From NCBI GenBank assembly GCA_946480545.1, contig CAMLKY010000139.1:1-6109 (forward strand): a DNA stretch of 6,109 nt, given 5' to 3'. This DNA comes from an uncultured Acidobacteriota bacterium. GTDB lineage: Bacteria; Acidobacteriota; Blastocatellia; Pyrinomonadales; Pyrinomonadaceae. Positions 1 through 5,880 of the stretch are shown one piece after another. A program made the translations under genes and the position numbers. The notes beneath the pieces were generated by a model, which worked only from the letters and a program-made list of their open reading frames with translations, was not told the origin of the DNA and searched no databases. Position 1 is the first letter of the stretch. Each line of letters starts with the position of its first letter.

Positions 1-1263
1 CAGCTCCCGGACGGGAAGATCCTTTACTCGGCCTCGGGCGGGACCATAACCCGTCCACTCGTACGCCTGAATGCGAACGGATCACTTGACGACACGTTCG
101 TGCTCGATCCGACGATAACGTCGATCAAGAACGTATGGCAGGTCGACCCGATGAACCGGCCGACATTCCTCGCCCAGACCGCATCGGGGCCCCGGTTGGT
201 ACGGCTGCTAGATAACGGCAGCATCGATCCCAGCTTTACTCCCGTTCTGGGCGCGCCGGGCAGCATCGACGTCATGGGCGTTCTCCCAGATGGAAAGGTT
301 CTTCTTGCCGGCGGCTTTGGAACAATGAACGGGGTCGCGCGGAATAGGTTTGCTCGTGTTAACGCGGACGGGACGCTTGATACTTCATTCGATCCGGGTG
401 CCGGTTTCAACAGCTTTCCCAAGCAGTTCCTGGGCCTGCCCGACGGTAAGGTTCTGGCGGTCGGCCCATTCAACACCTATAACAGTGCGGTAACGGGACC
501 GGTGGTGCGACTGAATTCGAATGGCAGTCTCGACGGAGCTTTCACGGTATCGGTACCGGGTGGGAGCGTGCTATGCGCGGCTCTTCAGCCGGATGGCAAG
601 ATCCTTATCGGGGGAAGTTTCTCGACGGTCAACGGCGTCGTGCGCACTGGCCTTGCTCGACTGGCGTCCGACGGTTCGCTCGATGCAACGTTCAACCCGG
701 TGATCGGGTCCGCGACAATCAAGAAAATACTTGTCGAGCCGAATGGAAAGATCGTCATCGGAGGTATATTCAACGGTGTAAATGGAGTCTCTCGAATTAA
801 TATTGCGAGACTCGAGGCAAATGGAACCACCGACGAGAGCCTGAATGTAATTGGAGCACCGAACATTGAGGGGTTGTGGCGGCAGCCCGATGGTAAGTAC
901 CTCATTAACGGCGGCTCGACGCCGGTTCTGTCGCGGAGAAATAATGACGGCAGCGCCGACGGAAGCTTCACGGCACCGCCCATGTTATTCAACAGCGATC
1001 AGGGCTGGATCAATACACTCGTGCTGCAGCCTGACGGAAGTATGGTGGTCGGTGGCCGGTTCACCGCGATCGGCGGCGCCCTCAGATCGCATCTGACAAG
1101 ACTGAAACCGAACGGCACACACGATCCGACGTTCCTCGCCATCGGAGCGAACCAACAGGTTCTCGCGGCGGAAGCTTACTCGGATAACAAGGTGATGGTT
1201 GTCGGAGCATTCAGTCAGATCGAGAACGTTTCGAGGCTCGGCGTCGCCCGTCTCGACGTGCCT
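1..1263 (+). repeat. Array of about nine delta-60 protein repeats
   Basis: Unit ends can be read as NANGSLDDTF, DNGSIDPSF, ADGTLDTSF, SNGSLDGAF, SDGSLDATF, ANGTTDESL, NDGSADGSF and PNGTHDPTF, plus a final incomplete unit ending ARLDVPALQ. Spacing between unit ends is about 43-55 codons. Most units carry PDGK, PNGK or PDGS followed by a hydrophobic strand and GG. The second unit lacks the PDGK core (it reads PMNRPTFLAQ), and the seventh lacks the usual NGV.R segment. The DNA itself is diverged between units, so this is a protein-level repeat and not a recent tandem duplication. Confidence 0.8.
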
Positions 1264-1608
1264 GCCTTGCAGCAGAAGGTGCGGTTCGATTTCGAAGGCG
1301 ACGGCCGGGCGGACATCGCCGTTTATCGTCCGTCGAGCGGCAAGTGGTACCAGCTTTTCAGCAGCGGCATCCCCTACGGCGAGCCGACATTCGGTGTCAT
1401 CGGCGATATCCCGGTGCCGGCTGATTTTGACGGCGACGGTAAGACGGATCTTGCGATCTATCGTCCGTCCACCGGTGACTGGTGGTATCTAACCAGCTCA
1501 ACGCAACAGCTTCGGGCCGCACATCTTGGCGGCGAACCCGGCGACGTTCCGCTGCCCGCAGATATCAATGGTGTTCGGACTCGCTGGCGACAAACCGTTG
1601 ATCGGTGA
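1..1608 (+). CDS. Delta-60 repeat / FG-GAP repeat surface protein, 5'-partial and cut short by a frameshift
   Basis: The frame is already open at base 1 (it begins QLPDGKIL), so the true start lies outside the window and the GTG at 100 is only an internal valine. Up to about base 1263 the protein consists of delta-60-type repeats. Each has a PDGK-(V/I)L-(I/L)GG strand, often an NGV.R..(L/A)ARL segment, and an N.(D/N)GSLD.(S/T)F end. From 1279 it changes to FG-GAP/VCBS-like units with D(F/Y)DGDG(K/R)(T/A)D loops and (Y/F)RPS(S/T)G.W(Y/W) strands. Both repeat families usually form beta-propellers in secreted or surface proteins, and the DxDGDG loops resemble calcium sites. Substrate or partner is unknown. 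After GDVPLPADIN the frame runs into a non-homologous tail (GVRTRWRQTVDR) and stops at 1606-1608, while the remaining repeats continue in another frame. Family assignment is firm; the role in adhesion or the envelope is inference. Confidence 0.85.
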   Translation, partial: QLPDGKILYSASGGTITRPLVRLNANGSLDDTFVLDPTITSIKNVWQVDPMNRPTFLAQTASGPRLVRLLDNGSIDPSFTPVLGAPGSIDVMGVLPDGKVLLAGGFGTMNGVARNRFARVNADGTLDTSFDPGAGFNSFPKQFLGLPDGKVLAVGPFNTYNSAVTGPVVRLNSNGSLDGAFTVSVPGGSVLCAALQPDGKILIGGSFSTVNGVVRTGLARLASDGSLDATFNPVIGSATIKKILVEPNGKIVIGGIFNGVNGVSRINIARLEANGTTDESLNVIGAPNIEGLWRQPDGKYLINGGSTPVLSRRNNDGSADGSFTAPPMLFNSDQGWINTLVLQPDGSMVVGGRFTAIGGALRSHLTRLKPNGTHDPTFLAIGANQQVLAAEAYSDNKVMVVGAFSQIENVSRLGVARLDVPALQQKVRFDFEGDGRADIAVYRPSSGKWYQLFSSGIPYGEPTFGVIGDIPVPADFDGDGKTDLAIYRPSTGDWWYLTSSTQQLRAAHLGGEPGDVPLPADINGVRTRWRQTVDR

Positions 1609-2026
1609 TTTCGACGGGGACGGAAGAGCCGACCAGGCCATCTTCAGACCGTCGTCAGGAGACTGGTGGTACTCGGCCAGCTCAGCCGGCGGCGTTTTCC
1701 GGGCGACGCATTGGGGCCAGAACGGTGATGTCCCGGCACCGGCGGATTACGATGGCGACGGCAAGACCGATCACGCGGTATACCGGCCCTCGGATGGTGG
1801 TTGGTATATCTTCAGATCGGGCGACCTGGGTCATACGATCATGCCGTTCGGGATCGCGGAAGACCGGCCGGTACCGGCAGACTACGACGGCGATGGAAAA
1901 GCGGACGTCGCAGTATTCCGCCCATCGACCGGAGCCTGGTATCTGTTGAGAAGCACATCCGGATTCGCCGGCTATCACTGGGGACTTGCGGAGGACGTGG
2001 CGATACCTAATGCGTTCGTCCGACCG
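1279..2026 (+). repeat. FG-GAP/VCBS-like repeat array with one unit mostly missing
   Basis: Units of about 46 codons carry a D.(D/E)GDG(R/K).D loop followed by (A/V)(V/I)(Y/F)RPS.G.W(Y/W) and a (F/W)G...D.P(V/A/L)PAD link. Loops are visible as DFEGDGRAD, DFDGDGKTD, a broken one (ADIN), DFDGDGRAD, DYDGDGKTD and DYDGDGKAD. The third unit keeps only its first few codons before the link to the next unit, and the frame changes there. Confidence 0.75.
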
Positions 2027-2029
2027 TAG
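1568..2029 (+). pseudogene. Out-of-frame C-terminal part of the delta-60/FG-GAP surface protein
   Basis: This frame reads MVFGLAGDKPLIGDFDGDG and then three FG-GAP-type units, with DFDGDGRAD, DYDGDGKTD and DYDGDGKAD loops and (F/Y)RPS.G.W(Y/W) strands, and ends ...EDVAIPNAFVRP. It is clearly the missing C-terminus of the preceding gene, because unit length (about 46 residues) and motif order continue across the break. An ATG at 1568 and a TTG at 1526 exist in this frame. Neither has a ribosome-binding site, and the residues coded between them do not look like a repeat, so independent translation is unlikely. In an intact parent this would be the last 150 or so residues. A gene caller may list it as a separate short protein. 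Whether the break is biological or an assembly artefact cannot be decided here. Confidence 0.7.
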
Positions 2030-2035
2030 GGCATG

Positions 2036-2067
2036 TTGACGAGGGCCGCGACAGTTCGAGTTATAGT
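2036..2067 (+). promoter_or_regulatory. Possible sigma-70-like promoter of the methyltransferase gene
   Basis: TTGACG (2036-2041) resembles a -35 element and TATAGT (2062-2067) matches five of six bases of a -10 element. The spacer of 20 bases is longer than the usual 16-18, which weakens the call. It lies in the only clearly AT-rich stretch between the first two genes. Initiation a few bases after the -10 would give a leader of only about 10 bases before the ATG at 2083, which fits the lack of a Shine-Dalgarno site. Confidence 0.3.
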
Positions 2068-2116
2068 AATATTGTTTTTTTTATGACGAACTTCGAACAG
2101 GCGATCGCGGCCCTCG
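2040..2116. repeat. Nested inverted repeat bracketing the methyltransferase start codon
   Basis: CGAGGGCCGCGA (2040-2051) is the exact reverse complement of TCGCGGCCCTCG (2105-2116), a 12-base arm. Inside it, GTTCGA (2054-2059) is the exact reverse complement of TCGAAC (2093-2098). Together they could form one long interrupted stem whose apical loop holds the AT-rich tract and the ATG at 2083. The right arms lie inside the coding region. Function is unproven. Confidence 0.5.
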
Positions 2117-2868
2117 ACCTTTCACTTTTTGAGAAGATCACAAGCCAGTCGACCGATCACGACAAACAATCGTTCCTCGCTATACAGTTGGCCGTCCGGA
2201 ACCTTCGTCCCGGGTATAAGTATCTTGAGATCGGCTCGTTCCTTGGCGGGAGCATCCAACCTCATCTCGTTGACGACCGTTGCGAACGGATCTATTCGAT
2301 CGATAAACGTCCGCTGCGCCAGCCTGATGCTCGCGGCTTCGATTACACATATCTGAACAATTCGACCGAGCGAATGCTGGAGCAGCTTCGCGAGGTCGCC
2401 GCTGACAAGATGGACAAGATCGTGACGATCGACGGCGATTCGCGTTCGATCGATCCGGCTGTCGTCAGGGACGCCATCGATCTATGCTTTATCGACGGCG
2501 AGCACACCGACGCCGCGGTGCTCTCCGATTTCAAGTTTTGCCTCGAGGTCCTGAACGATAACGGGTGTATCGCTTTCCATGATGCTCAGATAACCTACAA
2601 CGGCCTTGCCGATTGCGTCCGGTATCTGGAAGCGAACAACTACCGCTATAAGGCTTACACCCTGCCGAGCATCGTGTTCGTCGTCGAGATCGGCGATTTT
2701 CCTTTGCACCGCGAGCCCGCGATCTTTGAGCGGCTCGTGAACAGCCATCAGAGCTACCTGTACTCGCTCCAGGACAACGATCATTACCGCAAGTTTGCAA
2801 ACATGTATCCGTTCAGGGCCGTGAGGAATTTCATTTCCCGCGTGCGCGGCGGGAACATGAGCCGGTAA
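2083..2868 (+). CDS. Class I SAM-dependent methyltransferase (Methyltransf_24-like)
   Basis: A 261-residue soluble protein with no signal peptide or membrane segment. Residues 47-57 (YLEIGSFLGGS) form the SAM-binding motif I, with an acidic residue at the end of strand 2 (YSIDKR, 71-76). Residues 133-150 carry the family signature DLCFIDGEHTDAAVLSDF, and GCIAFHD (161-167) follows. The pattern FIDG.H....V..D...(L).....G..(I/A).HD is typical of the Methyltransf_24 group, whose members include O-methyltransferases of sugars and secondary metabolites. The acceptor cannot be read from the sequence, and no glycan or natural-product genes adjoin it. The ATG at 2083 is chosen because the fold begins soon after and no alternative start upstream is supported. 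There is no Shine-Dalgarno site; eight T residues directly precede the ATG. The next gene starts 30 bases after its stop, so co-transcription is plausible. Confidence 0.8.
   Translation: MTNFEQAIAALDLSLFEKITSQSTDHDKQSFLAIQLAVRNLRPGYKYLEIGSFLGGSIQPHLVDDRCERIYSIDKRPLRQPDARGFDYTYLNNSTERMLEQLREVAADKMDKIVTIDGDSRSIDPAVVRDAIDLCFIDGEHTDAAVLSDFKFCLEVLNDNGCIAFHDAQITYNGLADCVRYLEANNYRYKAYTLPSIVFVVEIGDFPLHREPAIFERLVNSHQSYLYSLQDNDHYRKFANMYPFRAVRNFISRVRGGNMSR
2835..2855. repeat. Hairpin near the 3' end of the methyltransferase gene
   Basis: TTCCCGC (2835-2841) and GCGGGAA (2849-2855) are exact reverse complements around a 7-base loop. The hairpin lies within the coding region, ending 10 bases before the TAA. 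No T-tract follows, so it does not look like an intrinsic terminator. It could affect mRNA stability between this gene and the next, or simply be a by-product of the arginine/glycine-rich C-terminus. Confidence 0.35.
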
Positions 2869-2898
2869 GAGCGCAGCCTTGGGAAACAGAAGACTTCA

Positions 2899-4740
2899 AT
2901 GAGACGTACGATCCTGACAACTATAGTTTTCGCCGCAATGTTGATGGGTGCTCTTGGGGCTCGATCCCAGGACCTTGTTCAGGTGAGCGATCTGACGGGC
3001 GGCTCGAGCGTGTTCGTTTTTCGCAACGCCGCGCGCTCCACCCCAAAACGCGCTGTCGTGAGGGCCCGCCCGGTGCGAACGAAGACGCAGCGGATCGAGA
3101 CCGCAAAGCGGGTCAATCGTCAGTACGTGACGCTGGCAAAGGTTGCCCCGCGGCGCACCCGGTCGGAGACGGTACGCGAGGATGACCCGCGTATTCCGAA
3201 AATCCCAACCATGCCGAAAGAACAGGCTTCGGTCATTTTCGCCGGTGTCGGTGAGTATTTCATGGAACTCGACGCGTTCAGCCGCGCGACTGACTTTTTC
3301 CGTGAAGCGATCCAGCTTGACGCGCGTAACCAGAAGGCGCGGGCGGGTCTGAGCGAATCGCTTGCACTCGAAGGGAACGAGGTGCTCGTGAGAGCGTCTG
3401 CCGCGACCGGTCAGAATCATCTCACTATCGCACGACAGAAGTTCGAAGAAGCGCTTCGCTATAACCCGAACAACTCGCCGGCCTATTTCGGCCTTGCGGA
3501 AGTCTTTGCCGAGCTCGATAAGGAGCCAGAAGCGATCCTTAACTACGAAAAGGCTCTGGCCAACGACAAAGACCTGACCGAGATATATGTGCCGCTGGGA
3601 ATTCTCTACTACCAGCAGGGCGAGATCGCAAAGGCGGAGGATCTTCTGGTGAAGGCCCTCGCTATAACACCGGACGATGCCCAGACGCAGTACTTTCTCG
3701 GGCTGATCCGCTATTCACAGAATCGGAACGAGGATGCGCTCGTAGCCTTTAACCGTGCGAAGACGCTCGAGCCGACCTATGCCGAGGCGTTCTACTACGC
3801 CGGTGAATCGCTCATTCGTTTGAAGAGGCAACGAGAGGCGGTTGAGGATTTCAAGAAAGCGATCGCTTTGAAGCCGAATTACTTCGAGGCGCTTCTCGGA
3901 CTCGGCGCGGCGCACTTTGAGTTGGAAAACTACGCCGAAGCAGTAGACGCACTAAAGCAGGCGGAGCGTCTTCAGAACACCAACATCGATGTCCTCGTAA
4001 GTCTCGCCGATACGTATCGCCTGATGGCGAAGTACGACGAAGCCGAAGCGAAGTACAACCTGGCGACGGTCTTCATCGAGCGGGATTCGACATACAACCG
4101 CGACGACGCGGCGGATATATACAGCAAGATCGGATTCGTGATCGCCAAGCAGTGCGAGATCAATATCACGAAAGCGATACCGTGTCGTTGGGAGGTCGCT
4201 GTGCGTGCACTCGAGAAGGCCTCGACGATCACGGATAACAATGTCGATACAGCGAATCTCGGCTGGGCCTATTACAACGCGGCTAAGAACGACATCACGA
4301 ATAAGCGCGATGCCGAAGCGCGAATAAAGCTCGAGAAGGCAAAGGCTGCACTTGAGAAAGCAGCATTCTCGAGTCCGAAGTATATCGAGGGTCCGCTTCT
4401 CAACCTGGGCATGACGCTTACCGACCTCGGGGACTACCCCGGAGCGGTCGACGCGTTCAGCCGCGTCATCGCCAAGCAGCCGAAATGGGTGTTTGCGATA
4501 AACGAGCTCGGGATCGCGTATCGGAAACAGAACAACTTCAAAGACGCCGCGGCACAATTCCGGAGGGCGATAGACCGCGACGATAAATACGTCATCGCTC
4601 ACTACAACCTGGCCGAAACCGAGTTTCAGGCCGGCAACCTCGGCGCTGCCCAGAAAGCGTACGACAACGTAAAACGGCTTGGGAGAAGAGACCTGACGGC
4701 CCGGCTCCAACTTATTACCAAGGGTGCTTTGCGAGGCTGA
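2899..4740 (+). CDS. Exported tetratricopeptide-repeat (TPR) protein
   Basis: A 613-residue protein. Residues 1-21 look like a Sec signal peptide (MRR, then a hydrophobic stretch, then GALGA), with no lipobox cysteine, so a periplasmic or envelope location is expected. The mature N-terminus carries QDLVQVSDLTGGSSVFVFR (24-42), shared with the gene starting at 5881. A basic, probably disordered stretch follows (about 43-105, rich in R, K, P and T). TPR helix pairs fill the rest: one near 110-143, a run from about 194 to 395, and more at about 497-595. They show the usual (A/G)...(L/Y/F)...G.(Y/F).(E/D)A...(F/Y)..A(I/L)...P spacing. An irregular part (396-495) holds the only two cysteines, C419 and C429, and a charged KLEKAKAALEKAAF helix. 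TPRs bind partner proteins; the partner here is unknown. The ATG at 2899 has a weak AGAAGA five bases upstream. murB follows at once. Confidence 0.88.
   Translation: MRRTILTTIVFAAMLMGALGARSQDLVQVSDLTGGSSVFVFRNAARSTPKRAVVRARPVRTKTQRIETAKRVNRQYVTLAKVAPRRTRSETVREDDPRIPKIPTMPKEQASVIFAGVGEYFMELDAFSRATDFFREAIQLDARNQKARAGLSESLALEGNEVLVRASAATGQNHLTIARQKFEEALRYNPNNSPAYFGLAEVFAELDKEPEAILNYEKALANDKDLTEIYVPLGILYYQQGEIAKAEDLLVKALAITPDDAQTQYFLGLIRYSQNRNEDALVAFNRAKTLEPTYAEAFYYAGESLIRLKRQREAVEDFKKAIALKPNYFEALLGLGAAHFELENYAEAVDALKQAERLQNTNIDVLVSLADTYRLMAKYDEAEAKYNLATVFIERDSTYNRDDAADIYSKIGFVIAKQCEINITKAIPCRWEVAVRALEKASTITDNNVDTANLGWAYYNAAKNDITNKRDAEARIKLEKAKAALEKAAFSSPKYIEGPLLNLGMTLTDLGDYPGAVDAFSRVIAKQPKWVFAINELGIAYRKQNNFKDAAAQFRRAIDRDDKYVIAHYNLAETEFQAGNLGAAQKAYDNVKRLGRRDLTARLQLITKGALRG
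2968..3024 (+). other. Post-signal TGGSSVFVFR motif, copy 1
   Basis: This stretch codes QDLVQVSDLTGGSSVFVFR just after the signal peptide of the TPR protein. The matching stretch at 5968-6024 codes QDLVAADDITGGSSVFVFR. Over 2995-3020 against 5995-6020, 25 of 26 bases agree, while flanking sequence is much more diverged. I do not recognise it as a named domain. The alternating hydrophobic residues SVFVF suggest a short beta strand. Confidence 0.7.
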
Positions 4741-4771
4741 AGCCGACGGTCCAACGAAGCTCGCATCCGAG

Positions 4772-5815
4772 GTGACTTCGCTAAATTCACTTAACATTCA
4801 ACGAGACGTGCCGCTCGCGCCGATGACCACTTTGGGTGTCGGTGGCCCGGCACGTTTCTTTGTCCGGGCTGCCTCCGAAGAGGATGTCGCCGCGGCATTC
4901 GACTATGCATCGGTGGAGGGACTCGAGACTTTCGTGCTAGGCGGAGGCAGCAACGTACTCGTGTCCGACGCCGGATTCGACGGCCTCGTGATCCAGGTCG
5001 CGATCCGCGGGATCGAATTTGACGAGTCGTGCGTTACAGCCGGCGCCGGTGAAGATTGGGATCCGTTTGTGAAGGTCTGTGTCGATAGAGATCTCGCCGG
5101 CGTCGAATGCCTCAGCGGGATTCCCGGTTTTGTCGGCGGCACGCCGGTGCAGAATGTCGGGGCCTACGGGCAGGAGGTTTCAGAGACGATCACCGCCGTG
5201 CGCTGCTTCGACCGGTCGACGAAAACGATCGTCGAGCTCGATAACCGGGATTGCGGATTCTCGTACCGCAAGAGCATCTTCAATACGACGGAACGTGATC
5301 GCTATATCGTCCTTGCCGTCGCTTACCGGCTTACCCCGGGCGGCGAAGCAAAGATCGCCTACAAGGACCTTCGAGAGCACCTTCACGGTAAGCGTGCGAC
5401 CCTGACCGAGGTCCGCGAGACGGTTCTGAAGATCAGGCGCGCAAAATCTATGGTCATCGACGCGGCGGATCCGAACTCCAGAAGCGCGGGGTCGTTCTTC
5501 AAGAATCCGATTGTGAGTCTTGAGTACTTCAACTGGATCGTCGAACGTTATCACGATGCAACGATCCCGAACTTTCCCGCCGGCGAGGGCGAGGTCAAGA
5601 TACCGGCGGCGTGGCTGATCGAGCAGTCGGGCTTTCACAAGGGTTTTCAACTCGCGAGGGCCGGCATCTCGACCAATCATTCGCTTGCGATCGTGAATCT
5701 TGGTGGCGCGACGGCTGCGGAGATACTCGCACTCAAGGAGAAAATTCAGAGCGGTGTCAGGGAACAGTTCGCTCTACTTCTACAGCCGGAACCGGTTTTT
5801 GTCGGGATCAGCTAA
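4772..5815 (+). CDS. murB: UDP-N-acetylenolpyruvoylglucosamine reductase (type I MurB)
   Basis: MurB is a cytoplasmic FAD enzyme that uses NADPH to reduce the enolpyruvyl group of UDP-GlcNAc-enolpyruvate to UDP-MurNAc, the second committed step of peptidoglycan synthesis. Numbered from GTG 4772 (347 residues; E. coli has 342), the sequence shows the N-terminal APMTTLGVGGPARFF, the FAD loop LGGGSNVLVSD (about 56-66), GIPGFVGGTPVQNVGAYG, SYRKSIF with the catalytic arginine R166, AYKDL with the tyrosine typical of type I (Y197), AGSFFKNP with the proton-donor serine S241, PAAWLIEQSGFHKG, and QPEPVFVG with the catalytic glutamate E340. All key residues are present, so it should be active. A GTG at 4724 would add 16 residues unlike the family and overlap the TPR gene by 17 bases, so 4772 is preferred; neither start has a clear Shine-Dalgarno site. 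It stands apart from any mur/fts cluster in this window and is probably co-transcribed with the TPR gene. Confidence 0.95.
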   Translation: MTSLNSLNIQRDVPLAPMTTLGVGGPARFFVRAASEEDVAAAFDYASVEGLETFVLGGGSNVLVSDAGFDGLVIQVAIRGIEFDESCVTAGAGEDWDPFVKVCVDRDLAGVECLSGIPGFVGGTPVQNVGAYGQEVSETITAVRCFDRSTKTIVELDNRDCGFSYRKSIFNTTERDRYIVLAVAYRLTPGGEAKIAYKDLREHLHGKRATLTEVRETVLKIRRAKSMVIDAADPNSRSAGSFFKNPIVSLEYFNWIVERYHDATIPNFPAGEGEVKIPAAWLIEQSGFHKGFQLARAGISTNHSLAIVNLGGATAAEILALKEKIQSGVREQFALLLQPEPVFVGIS

Positions 5816-5830
5816 TTGCAAAATCTTTCC

Positions 5831-5862
5831 GCGGCCTTCGTCCAGAAGGCTGTAATTTCTTT
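5831..5862 (+). terminator. Possible intrinsic terminator after murB
   Basis: GCCTTC (5834-5839) and GAAGGC (5845-5850) pair perfectly around a 5-base loop, and the stem can be extended by a C-G pair and two G-U wobbles to 5831-5853. A T-rich but interrupted tail (TAATTTCTTTC) follows. The position, 15 bases after the murB stop and before a gene with its own good ribosome-binding site, fits a transcription boundary. The broken T-tract makes efficiency uncertain. Confidence 0.4.
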
Positions 5863-5864
5863 CA

Positions 5865-5872
5865 AGAGGTGA
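5865..5872 (+). promoter_or_regulatory. Shine-Dalgarno site of the last gene
   Basis: AGAGGTGA, 8 bases before the ATG at 5881, is close to the AGGAGGTGA consensus. It is the clearest ribosome-binding site in the window and fixes the start of the partial gene that follows. The three other complete genes lack a comparable site. Confidence 0.7.
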
Positions 5873-5880
5873 GTCAAGGC

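Noticed and set aside
100..102. GTG as the start of the surface-protein gene
   Set aside because: The same frame is open to base 1 and codes a recognisable delta-60 unit upstream, with no ribosome-binding site before the GTG.
1561..1580. Programmed ribosomal frameshift joining the two parts of the surface protein
   Set aside because: There is no slippery heptamer or homopolymer at the junction, and repeat spacing shows that about 89 bases are missing, which a frameshift would not explain.
2075..2082. T-tract as the tail of an intrinsic terminator for the surface-protein gene
   Set aside because: No GC-rich hairpin directly precedes it; the sequence just before is AT-rich, and the large inverted repeat encloses the tract instead of preceding it.
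2425..2460. Clustered CGATCG/GATCGAT words in the methyltransferase gene as a regulatory or repeat element
   Set aside because: These words follow from Ile-Asp and Ser-Ile-Asp codons common throughout the window, and they form no regular array.
2896..3420. Minus-strand open frame of 174 codons opposite the TPR gene's N-terminus
   Set aside because: It is antisense to the signal peptide and basic linker, has no motif, and shows no ribosome-binding site of note. It is best explained as a shadow frame.
3952..4797. Long open frame of 281 codons on the minus strand opposite the TPR gene and the start of murB
   Set aside because: It lies wholly opposite strongly supported coding sequence, its product shows no recognisable motif, and long antisense frames are common in GC-rich coding DNA.
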